NCBI GenBank assembly: GCA_037954325.1
Contig: JBBMNZ010000055.1
Span: forward strand, 619,001-683,000
Direction: 5' to 3'
DNA: 64,000 nucleotides
Origin: Fistularia commersonii
Taxonomy: Eukaryota; Chordata; Actinopteri; Syngnathiformes; Fistulariidae
Numbering within the stretch: the stretch's first letter is position 1; each line of letters opens with the position of its first letter. The position numbers were made by a program, and so were the translations under genes. Under the pieces are notes generated by a model that was not told the origin of the DNA, made no database searches, and worked only from the letters and a program-made list of their open reading frames with translations. Shown piece after piece: positions 25,201 to 38,297 of the stretch.

Positions 25201-28200
25201 ATGTCCTAAACAACATATTCCAACAATGAAAACCAGCTTGATGAAATTCATTTGTTATTTTCACTCCTAATCAAAAACGCTTCGACTCGGTGAGATGAAG
25301 ACTTTTTGAACGAATGGCTATATGTTTTTAACCTGTGATGGGATTACACTGAAATTGACATATATCGTGCAGAATCATGTCCAAGACAACATATATCAAC
25401 AGCAGAAACCAGCTTGATGAAATTCATCAGTTATTTCCACTCCAACTCAAAAACAATTTAACTCGATGAGATAAGCACTTTTTTAACGAATGGCTATATC
25501 TTTTGAACTTGCGGCTGGATTACACTGAATTTGACATTAATTGTGCAGAATCATGTACTGAACATCATATTTGAACAGCAGAAACCAGCTTGATGAAATT
25601 CATGAGTTATTTCCACTCTTAATCAAAAACGCTTCAATCCGATAAGATAAACACTTTTTGAACGAATGGCTATATCTTTTGAACATGTGATGGGATTACA
25701 CTGAATTTAACATATATTGTGCAGAATCATGTCCTATACAACATATATCACCAGCAGACACCAGCTTGATGAAATTCAATAGTTATTTCCACTCCTAATC
25801 AAAAATGATTTAACTCGGTAAGATAAGTACTTTTTGACCTTATGGCTATATCTTTTGATCTTGTCGCTGGATTATACTGATATTGACATATATTGTGCAG
25901 AATCATGTCCTAAACAACATATATCAACAGCAAAAACCAGCATATTGAAATTCATTAGTTATTTCCACTCCAACTCAAAAACGCCTCAACTCGGTGACAT
26001 AAGCAGTTTTTGAACGGATGGCTATATCTTTTGAACATGTGATGGGATCACACTGAATTTGACATATATTGTTCAGAATCATGTCCTAAACAACATATTT
26101 CAACAGCAGAAACCAGCTTGATGGAATTCATTAGTTATTTCCACTCCAAATCAAAAACGCTTCAACTCCGTGAGATAAGCACTTTTTGCACGAATGGCTA
26201 TATCTTTTGATCTTGTCGCTGGATTACACTGAAGTTGACATATTTTTTGCAGAATCATGTCCTAAACAACATATTTCAACAACAGAAACCAGATTAATGA
26301 AATTCATTAGTTATTTCCACTCCTGACCAAAAACGCTTCAACTCGGTGAGATAAGCACTTTTTTAACGAATGGCTATATCTTTTGAAAATGTACCTGGAT
26401 TGCACTGAATTTTACATAAATTGTACAAAATCTTGTCCTAAACAACATATTTCAACCCGATAAGATAAACACTTTTTGAACGAATGGCTATATCTTTTGA
26501 TTTTGTCGCTGAATTACACTGAATTTGACATATTTTGTGCAGAATATTGTCCTAAACAACAGATTTCAACAGCAGAAACCAGAATGACGAAATCCATTAG
26601 TTATTTCCACTCCTGATCAAAAACGCTTCAATTCGGTGAGAAAAGCAGTTTTTGACCTTATGGATACATCTTTTGAACTTGTGGCTGGTTTAACATGAAT
26701 TTGACATATATTGTGCAGAATCATGTCCTTATCAACATATATCAACAGCAAAAACCAGCTTGATGGAATTCATTAGTTATTTCCACTCCAAATCAAAAAC
26801 GCTTCAACTCCGTGAGATAAGCACTTTTTGCACGAATGGCTATATCTTTTGATCTTGTCGCTGGATCACACTGAATTTGAAATATTTAGTGCAAAATCAT
26901 GTCCTAAACAACATATTTCAACAGCAGAAACCAGATTGATGAAATTCATTAGTTATTTCGACTCCTAATCAATAACGCTTCAACTCGGTGAGAAAAGAAC
27001 TTTTTTAACGAACGGCTATATCTTTTGAAAATGTACCTGGATTGCACTGAATTTTACATAAATTGTACAAAATCTTGTCCTAAACAACATATTTCAACCC
27101 GATAAGATAAACACTTTTTGAACGAATGGCTATATCTTTTGATCTTGTCGCTGAATTACACTGAATTTGACATATTTTGTGCAGAATATTGTCCTAAACA
27201 ACATATTTCAACAGCAGAAACCAGATTAATGAAATTCATTAGTTATTTCCACTCCTAATCAATAACGCTTCAACTCGGTGAGAAAAGCACTTTTTTAACG
27301 AATGGCTATATATTTTGATCTTGTAGCTGGGTTACACTGAATTTGACATATATTGTGCAGAATCATGTCCTAAACAAGATATTTCAACAGCAGAAACCGG
27401 CTTGATGGAATTCATTAGTTATTTCCACTACTAGTCAAAAACGCTTCAAGTCAGTGATATAAGAACTTTTCGAACGAATGGCTATATCTTTTGAATTTGT
27501 ACCTGGATTACATTGAATTTGACATATTTTGTGCAGAATCATGTCCTAAACAACATATTTCCACAGCAGAAACCAGCTTAATGAAATTCATTTTTTTATT
27601 TCCACTCCTAATCAAAAACGCCTCAACTCAGTGAGATGAAGACTTTTTGAACGAATGGCTATATCTTTTGAACCTGTGATGGGATTACACTGAGATTGAC
27701 ATATATTGTGCAGAATCATGTCCTAAACAACATATATCAACAGCAGAAACCAGCTTGATGAAATTCATTAGTTATTTCCACTCTTAATCAAAAATGATTA
27801 AACCCGATGAGACAAGCACTTTTAGAAGGAATGGCTATATCTTTTGAAACTGTGATGGGATTACTCTAAATTTGATATATATTGTGCAGAATCATGTCCT
27901 AAACAACATATATCAACAGCAGAAACCAGCTTGATGAAATTCATTAGTTATTTCCACTCCAACTCAAAAAAGATTTAACGTCTGTAAGATAAGCACTTTT
28001 TGACCTTATGGCTATATCTTTTGAACTTGTAGCTGGATTACACTGAATTTGACATATATTGTGCAGAATCATGTCCTAAACAACATATATCAACAGCAAA
28101 AACCAGCATATTGAAATTCATTAGTTATTTCAACTCCAACTCAAAAACGCTTCAACTCGGTGATATGAGCAGTTTTCGAACGAATGGCTATATCTTTTGA

Positions 28201-31200
28201 TCTTGTGGGAGGATTACACTGAATTTGACATATATTGTACAGAATCATGTCCTATACAACATCTATCAACAGCAGAAAAAGGCTTGTTGAAATTCAATAG
28301 TTATTTCCTCTCTTAATCAAAAACGCTTCAACTCGATGAGATAAGAACTTTTTGAACGAATGGCTATATCTTTTGAACCTTGGATGGGATTACATAGAAT
28401 TTGACATATATTGTGCAGAATCATGTCCTAAACAACATATTTCAACAGTAGAAACCAAATTGATGAAATTCATTAGTTATTTCCACTCCTAATCAAAAAC
28501 GCTTCAACTCGGTGAGATAAGCAGTTTTTGAACTAATGGTTGTATCTTTTGAACTTGTAGCTGGATAACCCTGAATTTTACATTTTTTGTGCTGAATCAT
28601 GTCCTATACAACATATTTCAACAACAGAAACCAGCTTGATGAAATTGATTAGTTATTTCCTCTCCTAATCAAAAACGCTTCAACTCCGTGAGATAAGTAC
28701 TTTTTGAACGAAAGGCTATATCTTTTGATCTTGACGCTGGATGACACTGAATTTGACATATTTTGCGTAGAATCGTGTCCTAAAAAACATATTTCAACAG
28801 CAGAAACCAGCTTGATGAAATTCATTAGTTATTTCCACTCCTAATCAAATATGCTTCAACCCGATAAGATAAACCCTTTTTGAACGAATGGCTATATCTT
28901 TTGAACCTGTGATGGGATTACACTTAATTTGACATATTTTGTGCAGAATCATGTCCTAAAAAACATATTTCAACATCAGAAACCAGGTAGATGAAATTCA
29001 TTAGTTATTTCCACTCCTAATCAAAAACGCTTCAACTCGGTGAGATAAGTCCTTTTTGAACGAATGGCTATATCTTTTGAACCTGTGATGGGATTACACT
29101 GAAGTTGACATATATTGTGCAGAATGATGTCCTAAACAACATTTGTCAACGGCAGAAACCAGCTTGATGAAATTCATTTGTTATTTCCACTCCCAATCAA
29201 ATACGCTTCAAGTCGGTGAGACAAAGACTTTTTGAACGAATGGCTATATCTTTTGATCTTGACGCTGGATTACACTGAATTTGACATATATTGTGCAGAA
29301 TCATGTCCTAAACAACATATCTTAACAGCAGAAACCAGCTTGATGAAATTCATTAGTCATTTCCACTCAACATCAAAAACGCTTCAACTCAGTGAGATAA
29401 GCACTTTTTGACCTTATGGCTATATGTTTTGAACTTATAGCTGGATTACACTGAATTTGACATATATTGTACAGAATCATGTCCTAAACAACATATTTCA
29501 ACGGCGAAAAACCAGCTTGATGAAATTCATTAGATATTTCCACTCCTAATCAAAAACGCTTCAACTCGGTGAGAAAAGCACTTTTTGAACGAATGGCTAT
29601 ATAGTTTGATCTTGTAGCTGGGTTTCACTGAATTTGACATATATATTGCAGAATCATGTCCTAAACAACATATTCCAACAATGAAAACCAGCTTGATGAA
29701 ATTCATTTGTTATTTTCACTCCTAATCAAAAACGCTTCGACTCGGTGAGATGAAGACTTTTTGAACGAATGGCTATATGTTTTTAACCTGTGATGGGATT
29801 ACACTGAAATTGACATATATCGTGCAGAATCATGTCCAAGACAACATATATCAACAGCAGAAACCAGCTTGATGAAATTCATCAGTTATTTCCACTCCAA
29901 CTCAAAAACAATTTAACTCGATGAGATAAGCACTTTTTTAACGAATGGCTATATCTTTTGAACTTGCGGCTGGATTACACTGAATTTGACATTAATTGTG
30001 CAGAATCATGTACTGAACATCATATTTGAACAGCAGAAACCAGCTTGATGAAATTCATGAGTTATTTCCACTCTTAATCAAAAACGCTTCAATCCGATAA
30101 GATAAACACTTTTTGAACGAATGGCTATATCTTTTGAACATGTGATGGGATTACACTGAATTTAACATATATTGTGCAGAATCATGTCCTATACAACATA
30201 TATCACCAGCAGACACCAGCTTGATGAAATTCAATAGTTATTTCCACTCCTAATCAAAAATGATTTAACTCGGTAAGATAAGTACTTTTTGACCTTATGG
30301 CTATATCTTTTGATCTTGTCGCTGGATTATACTGATATTGACATATATTGTGCAGAATCATGTCCTAAACAACATATATCAACAGCAAAAACCAGCATAT
30401 TGAAATTCATTAGTTATTTCCACTCCAACTCAAAAACGCCTCAACTCGGTGACATAAGCAGTTTTTGAACGGATGGCTATATCTTTTGAACATGTGATGG
30501 GATCACACTGAATTTGACATATATTGTTCAGAATCATGTCCTAAACAACATATTTCAACAGCAGAAACCAGCTTGATGGAATTCATTAGTTATTTCCACT
30601 CCAAATCAAAAACGCTTCAACTCCGTGAGATAAGCACTTTTTGCACGAATGGCTATATCTTTTGATCTTGTCGCTGGATTACACTGAAGTTGACATATTT
30701 TTTGCAGAATCATGTCCTAAACAACATATTTCAACAACAGAAACCAGATTAATGAAATTCATTAGTTATTTCCACTCCTGACCAAAAACGCTTCAACTCG
30801 GTGAGATAAGCACTTTTTTAACGAATGGCTATATCTTTTGAAAATGTACCTGGATTGCACTGAATTTTACATAAATTGTACAAAATCTTGTCCTAAACAA
30901 CATATTTCAACCCGATAAGATAAACACTTTTTGAACGAATGGCTATATCTTTTGATTTTGTCGCTGAATTACACTGAATTTGACATATTTTGTGCAGAAT
31001 ATTGTCCTAAACAACAGATTTCAACAGCAGAAACCAGAATGACGAAATCCATTAGTTATTTCCACTCCTGATCAAAAACGCTTCAATTCGGTGAGAAAAG
31101 CAGTTTTTGACCTTATGGATACATCTTTTGAACTTGTGGCTGGTTTAACATGAATTTGACATATATTGTGCAGAATCATGTCCTTATCAACATATATCAA

Positions 31201-31209
31201 CAGCAAAAA
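22300..31209 (+). repeat. 4,455-bp tandem duplication inside unit 2
   Basis: 22300-26754 is repeated as 26755-31209. The joint is within CAACAGCAAAAACCA at about 26745-26755. Unit 1 continues there as AATTGGTG, whereas here the sequence continues as GCTTGATGGAATTC, as at 22300. Landmarks confirm the period: AGAAC at 22541 and 26996, truncated-monomer joints at 22638/27093 and 26451/30906. With two truncated monomers corrected, 4455 bp equals 26 monomers, so monomer phase is kept across the joint. After 31209 the sequence returns to the unit 1 path and leads into LTR copy 3. Confidence 0.85.
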
Positions 31210-31866
31210 CCAAATTGGTGAAATTCATTAGTTATTTCCACTCTTAATCAAAAACGCTTCAACGCGATAAGATATGCACTTTTTGAACGAATGGCTATAT
31301 CTTTTGAACTTGTAGCTGGATTCCACTGAATTTTACATATATTGTGCAAAATCATGTTCCAAACAATATATTTCAACGGCAAAAACCAGCTTGATGAAAT
31401 CCATTAGTTATTTCCATTCATAATCAAAAACGCTTCAACCCGATAAGATATACACTTTTTGAACGAATTACTATATGTTTTTAACCTGTGATGGGATTAC
31501 ACTGAAGTTGACATATATTGTGCAGAATCATGTCCTAATCAACATATTTCAACAGTAGAAACCAACTTGATGAAATTCATTAGTTATATCACTCCTAATC
31601 AAAAACGCTTCACCTCGGTGAGATAAGCACTTTTTTAACGAATGGCTATATCTTTTGAACTTGTAGCTGGATTACACTGAATTTGACATATATTGTGCAG
31701 AATCATGTACTGAACAACATATATAAAAAGCAGAAACCAGCTTGGTGAAATTCATTAGTTATTTCCACTCTTAATCAAAAACGCTTCAACCCGATATGTC
31801 AGGGTTCACAGCTGATCCCCGTTGTAATCTGTGCTAGCTGCAGCAGATGCCGCTAATCGAGATCCC

Positions 31867-31873
31867 TATAAAG
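31867..31873 (+). promoter_or_regulatory. TATA box of LTR copy 3
   Basis: TATAAAG, 70 bp from the LTR start, unchanged. Confidence 0.6.
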
Positions 31874-32000
31874 GGCAGCGGCACTCTCTGCCTGGCGCCG
31901 GGGGATTGTGGTCTTCATGAACTACTGTGGGACCCTGCCACGACCTGGACCTCACCCTTGCCAACCCGGACCTCACCCCTGCTATGACCGGACCCCAGGT

Positions 32001-32678
32001 GTGACCTCCTTTCCCTTCCCGAGTCACGGCCGGGCCCAGACGGCCGACGTGACCTCTGTTCCCTTCCCGAGTCACGGCCGGGCCCAGACGGCCGGCGTGA
32101 CCTCTGTTCCCTTCCCGAGTCACGGCCGGGCCCAGACGGCCGTCGTGACCTCTGTTCCCTTCCCGAGTCACGGCCGGGCCCAGACGGCCGGCGTGACCTC
32201 TGTTCCCTTCCCGAGTCACGGCCGGGCCCAGACGGCCGTCGTGACCTCTGTTCCCTTCCCGAGTCACGGCCGGGCCCAGACGGCCGTCGTGACCTCTGTT
32301 CCCTTCCCGAGTCACGGCCGGGCCCAGACGGCCGGCGTGACCTCTGTTCCCTTCCCGAGTCACGGCCGGGCCCAGACGGCCGTCGTGACCTCTGTTCCCT
32401 TCCCGAGTCACGGCCGGGCCCAGACGGCCGTCGTGACCTCTGTTCCCTTCCCGAGTCACGGCCGGGCCCAGACGGCCGGCGTAACCTCTGTTCCCTTCCC
32501 GAGTCACGGCCGGGCCCAGACGGCCGTCCTGACCTCTGTTCCCTTCCCGAGTCACGGCCGGGACCAGACGGCCGTCCTGACCTCTGTTCCCTTCCCGAGT
32601 CACGGCCGGCGTGACCTCTGTTCCCTTCCCGAGTCACGGCCGGGCCCAGACGGCCGGCGTGACCTCTGTTCCCTCCCG
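32001..32678 (+). repeat. 48-bp minisatellite in LTR copy 3 (13 full units)
   Basis: Same number of full units, short 34-bp unit and partial right-end unit as copy 1. Copies 1 and 3 therefore share the probable ancestral length, and copy 2 carries the gain. Confidence 0.92.
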
Positions 32679-32712
32679 CAACCCGTACTGTTGAGGCCCA
32701 GCCTCTGCCGTT

Positions 32713-32838
32713 CAGTCTGCAACTCGTCTTGTCCAGTCTGCAACTCGTCTTGTCCAGTCTGCAACTCGTCCCGTCCAGTCCGGTCTGCAACCCGTCCAGT
32801 CCAGTCTGCATCCCGTCCAGTCTGCAACCCGTCCCGTT
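32713..32838 (+). repeat. 21-bp tandem repeat in LTR copy 3
   Basis: Six units, as in copies 1 and 2. Confidence 0.85.
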
Positions 32839-32864
32839 CGCATCCAGTTCTGCAACTTCAACCA

Positions 32865-32870
32865 AATAAA
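32865..32870 (+). terminator. Poly(A) signal of LTR copy 3
   Basis: AATAAA, 74 bp before the LTR end. Confidence 0.65.
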
Positions 32871-35800
32871 AGCGCTTTCCACCCATCTCTGCCCCGAAGT
32901 GTGGTTCCCTGCTCGAGTCCGCCCCAGCACATCGTGACACGATAAGATAAACACTTTTTGAACGAATGGCTATATCTTTTGAACATGTGATGGGATTACA
33001 CTGAATTTGACATATATTGTGCAGAATCATGTTCTAAACAACATATATCACCAGCAGACACCAGCTTGATGAAATTCATGTGTTATTTCCACTCCTAATC
33101 AAAAGCGATTTAACTCGGTAAGATAATTACTTTTTGACCTTATGGCTATATCTTTTGAACTTGTAGCTGGATTACACTGAATTTGACATATATTGTGTAG
33201 AATCATGTCCTAAACAACATATATAAACAGCAATAACCAGCATATTGAAATTCATTAGTTATTTCCACTCCAACTCAAAAACGCTTCAACTCGGTGAGAT
33301 AAGCAGTTTTTGAACGAATGGCTATATCTTTTGAACTTGTAGCTGGATTACACTGAATTTGACATATATTGTGTAGAATCATGTCCTAAACAACATATAT
33401 AAACAGCAATAACCAGCATATTGAAATTCATTAGTTATTTCCACTCCAACTCAAAAACGCTTCAACTCGGTGAGATAAGCAGTTTTTGAACGAATGGCTA
33501 TATCTTTTGATCTTGTCGCTGGATTACACTGAATTTGACATATATTGTGCAGAATCATGTCCTGAAAACAACATATATCAACAGCAGAAACCAGTTTGAT
33601 GGAATTCATTAGTTATTTCCACTCCAAATCAAAAAAGCTTCAACTCAGTGAGATAAGCACTTTTTGCACGAATGGCTATATCTTTTGATCTTGTCGCTGG
33701 ATTACACTGAATTTGAAATATTTAGATCAAAATCATGTCCTAAAAAACATATTTCAACAGCAGAAACCAGCTTGATGAAATCCGTTAGATATTTCCAATC
33801 CTAATCAAAAACGGTTCAACTTGGTGAGATAAGTCCTTTTTGAACCAATGGCTATATCTTTTGAACATGTCATGGGATCACACTGAATTTGACATATATT
33901 GTGCAGAATCATGTCCTAAACAACATATTTCAACGGCAGAAACCAGCTTGATGAAATTCATTAGTTATTTCCACTCCTAATCAAAAACGCTTCAACTCGG
34001 TGAGATAAACACTTTTTGAACGAATGGCTATATCTTTTGATCTTGACGCTGGATTACACTGAATTTGACATATTTGGTGTAGAATCATGTCCTAAACAAC
34101 ATATTTCAACAGCAGAAACCAGCTTGATGAAATTCATTAGTTATTTTCACTCCTAATCAAAAACGCTTCGACTCGGTTAGATGAAGACTTTTTGAAAGAA
34201 TGGCTATATGTTTTTAACCTGTGATGGGATTACACTGAAATTGACATATATCGTGCAGAATCATGTCCAAGACAACAAATATCAACAGCAGAAACCAGCT
34301 TGATGAAATTCATCAGTTATTTCCACTCCAACTCAAAAACAATTTAACTCGATAAGATAAGCACTTTTTTAACGAATGGCTATATCTTTTGAACTTGCCG
34401 CCGGATTACACTGAATTTGACATTAATTGTGCAGAATCATGTACTGAACATCATATTTGAACAGCAGAAACCAGCTTGATGAAATTCATGAGTTATTTCC
34501 ACTCTTAATCAAAAACGCTTCAATCCGATAAGATAAACACTTTTTGAACGAATGGCTATATCTTTTGAACATGTGATGGGATTACACTGAATTTAACATA
34601 TATTGTGCAGAATCATGTCCTAAACAACATATATCACCAGCAGACACCAGCTTGATGGAATTCATTAGTTATTTCCACTCCTAATCAAAAGCGATTTAAC
34701 TCGGTAAGATAAGTGATTTTTGACCTTATGGCTATATCTTTTGATCTTGTCACTGGATTATACTGATATTGACATATATTGTGCAGAATCATGTCCTAAA
34801 CAACATATATCAACGGCAAAAACCAGCATATTGAAATTCATTAGTTATTTCCACTCCAACTCAAAAACGCTTCAACTCGGTGAGATAAGCACTTTTTGAA
34901 CGAATGGCTATATCTTTTGAACATGTGATGGGATCACACTGAATTTGACATATATTGTTCAGAATCATGTCCTAAACAACATATATCAACAGCAAAAACC
35001 AGCTTGATGGAATTCATTAGTTATTTCCACTCCAAATCAAAAACGCTTCAACTCCGTGAGATAAGCACTTTTTGCACGAATGGCTATATCTTTTGATCTT
35101 GTCGCTGGATCACACTGAATTTGAAATATTTAGTGCAAAAGCATGTCCTAAACAACATATTTCAACAGCAGAAACCAGATTGATGAAATTCATTAGTTAT
35201 TTCGACTCCTAATCAATAACGCTTCAACTCGGTGAGAAAAGAACTTTTTTAACGAACGGCTATATCTTTTGAAAATGTACCTGGATTGCACTGAATTTTA
35301 CATAAATTGTACAAAATCTTGTCCTAAACAACATATTTCAACCCGATAAGATAAACACTTTTTGAACGAATGGCTATATCTTTTGATCTTGTCGCTGAAT
35401 TACACTGAATTTGACATATTTTGTGCAGAATATTGTCCTAAACAACATATTTCAACAGCAGAAACCAGATTAATGAAATTCATTAGTTATTTCCACTCCT
35501 AATCAATAACGCTTCAACTCGGTGAGAAAAGCACTTTTTTAACGAATGGCTATATATTTTGATCTTGTAGCTGGGTTACACTGAATTTGACATATATTGT
35601 GCAGAATCATGTCCTAAACAAGATATTTCAACAGCAGAAACCGGCTTGATGGAATTCATTAGTTATTTCCACTACTAGTCAAAAACGCTTCAAGTCAGTG
35701 ATATAAGAACTTTTTGAACGAATGGCTATATCTTTTGAACCTTGGATGGGATTACATAGAATTTGACATATATTGTGCAGAATCATGTCCTAAACAACAT

Positions 35801-38297
35801 ATTTCAACAGTAGAAACCAAATTGATGAAATTCATTAGTTATTTCCACTCCTAATCAAAAACGCTTCAACTCGGTGAGATAAGCAGTTTTTGAACTAATG
35901 GTTGTATCTTTTGAACTTGTAGCTGGATTACCCTGAATTTTACATTTTTTGTGCTGAATCATGTCCTATACAACATATTTCAACAACAGAAACCAGCTTG
36001 ATGAAATTGATTAGTTATTTCCACTCCTAATCAAAAACGCTTCAACTCCGTGAGATAAGTACTTTTTGAACGAAAGGCTATATCTTTTGATCTTGACGCT
36101 GGATGACACTGAATTTGACATATTTTGCGTAGAATCGTGTCCTAAAAAACATATTTCAACAGCAGAAACCAGCTTGATGAAATTCATTAGTTATTTCCAC
36201 TCCTAATCAAATATGCTTCAACCCGATAAGATAAACCCTTTTTGAACGAATGGCTATATCTTTTGAACCTGTGATGGGATTACACTTAATTTGACATATT
36301 TTGTGCAGAATCATGTCCTAAACAACATATCTTAACAGCAGAAACCAGCTTGATGAAATTCATTAGTCATTTCCACTCAACATCAAAAACGCTTCAACTC
36401 AGTGAGATAAGCACTTTTTGACCTTATGGCTATATGTTTTGAACTTATAGCTGGATTACACTGAATTTGACATATATTGTACAGAATCATGTCCTAAACA
36501 ACATATTTCAACGGCGAAAAACCAGCTTGATGAAATTCATTAGATATTTCCACTCCTAATCAAAAACGCTTCAACTCGGTGAGAAAAGCACTTTTTGAAC
36601 GAATGGCTATATAGTTTGATCTTGTAGCTGGGTTTCACTGAATTTGACATATATATTGCAGAATCATGTCCTAAACAACATATTCCAACAATGAAAACCA
36701 GCTTGATGAAATTCATTTGTTATTTTCACTCCTAATCAAAAACGCTTCGACTCGGTGAGATGAAGACTTTTTGAACGAATGGCTATATGTTTTTAACCTG
36801 TGATGGGATTACACTGAAATTGACATATATCGTGCAGAATCATGTCCAAGACAACATATATCAACAGCAGAAACCAGCTTGATGAAATTCATCAGTTATT
36901 TCCACTCCAACTCAAAAACAATTTAACTCGATGAGATAAGCACTTTTTTAACGAATGGCTATATCTTTTGAACTTGCGGCTGGATTACACTGAATTTGAC
37001 ATTAATTGTGCAGAATCATGTACTGAACATCATATTTGAACAGCAGAAACCAGCTTGATGAAATTCATGAGTTATTTCCACTCTTAATCAAAAACGCTTC
37101 AATCCGATAAGATAAACACTTTTTGAACGAATGGCTATATCTTTTGAACATGTGATGGGATTACACTGAATTTAACATATATTGTGCAGAATCATGTCCT
37201 ATACAACATATATCACCAGCAGACACCAGCTTGATGAAATTCAATAGTTATTTCCACTCCTAATCAAAAATGATTTAACTCGGTAAGATAAGTACTTTTT
37301 GACCTTATGGCTATATCTTTTGATCTTGTCGCTGGATTATACTGATATTGACATATATTGTGCAGAATCATGTCCTAAACAACATATATCAACAGCAAAA
37401 ACCAGCATATTGAAATTCATTAGTTATTTCCACTCCAACTCAAAAACGCCTCAACTCGGTGACATAAGCAGTTTTTGAACGAATGGCTATATCTTTTGAA
37501 CATGTGATGGGATCACACTGAATTTGACATATATTGTTCAGAATCATGTCCTAAACAACATACTTCAACAGCAGAAACCAGCTTGATGGAATTCATTAGT
37601 TATTTCCACTCCAAATCAAAAACGCTTCAACTCCGTGAGATAAGCACTTTTTGCACGAATGGCTATATCTTTTGATCTTGTCGCTGGATTACACTGAAGT
37701 TGACATATTTTTTGCAGAATCATGTCCTAAACAACATATTTCAACAACAGAAACCAGATTAATGAAATTCATTAGTTATTTCCACTCCTGACCAAAAACG
37801 CTTCAACTCGGTGAGATAAGCACTTTTTTAACGAATGGCTATATCTTTTGAAAATGTACCTGGATTGCACTGAATTTTACATAAATTGTACAAAATCTTG
37901 TCCTAAACAACATATTTCAACCCGATAAGATAAACACTTTTTGAACGAATGGCTATATCTTTTGATTTTGTCGCTGAATTACACTGAATTTGACATATTT
38001 TGTGCAGAATATTGTCCTAAACAACAGATTTCAACAGCAGAAACCAGAATGACGAAATCCATTAGTTATTTCCACTCCTGATCAAAAACGCTTCAATTCG
38101 GTGAGAAAAGCAGTTTTTGACCTTATGGATACATCTTTTGAACTTGTGGCTGGTTTAACATGAATTTGACATATATTGTGCAGAATCATGTCCTTATCAA
38201 CATATATCAACAGCAAAAACCAAATTGGTGAAATTCATTAGTCATTTCCACTCTTAATCAAAAACGCTTCAACGCGATAAGATATGCACTTTTTGAA

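Larger units (their letters stand above)
18349..31287 (+). repeat. Higher-order unit 2 (12,939 bp, 67 monomers plus enlarged LTR)
   Basis: Near-identical to unit 1, with two additions: 240 bp inside the LTR and a 4455-bp tandem duplication (8244 + 240 + 4455 = 12939). Without the 1383-bp LTR and its 5-bp duplication, and with four truncated monomers corrected (22638, 26451, 27093, 30906), it holds 67 monomers, which is 41 + 26. I found only scattered substitutions against unit 1: G at 12646 is A here (near 21130), A in CGTCTATAAG (near 15047) is G, and TTACCC (near 15630) is TAACCC near 24108. Confidence 0.85.
31797..32939 (+). mobile_element. Solo LTR copy 3 (1,143 bp)
   Basis: Third copy in the same monomer position with CGATA on both sides (31792-31796 and 32940-32944). 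Same length as copy 1. The clearest difference I see is in the third minisatellite unit, where the variable codon-like triplet is GTC instead of GGC. Confidence 0.88.
31288..38297 (+). repeat. Higher-order unit 3 (7,010 bp, 34 monomers plus LTR, two deletions)
   Basis: Collinear with unit 1 but shorter by 882 bp at about 35708 and by 352 bp at about 36306 (8244 - 882 - 352 = 7010). At 35690-35720 the sequence passes from a CTTCAAGTCAGTGATATAAG monomer straight into the GAACCTTGGATGGG monomer found five monomers later in unit 1. At 36306 a TTAATTTGACATATTTTG monomer is joined to the AACATATCTTAACAG monomer found two monomers later. Both losses are whole numbers of monomers. Private substitutions include T for G in TTATGGCTATATC near 33144 and G for T in GCAAAAGCATG near 35140. 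Truncated monomers lie at 35337 and 37916. Confidence 0.83.

Noticed and set aside
10614..32939. One large retrotransposon with LTR copies 1, 2 and 3 as its LTRs
   Set aside because: Between the LTRs there is only satellite. There is no primer-binding site, polypurine tract, gag or pol, and each copy has its own complete CGATA pair.
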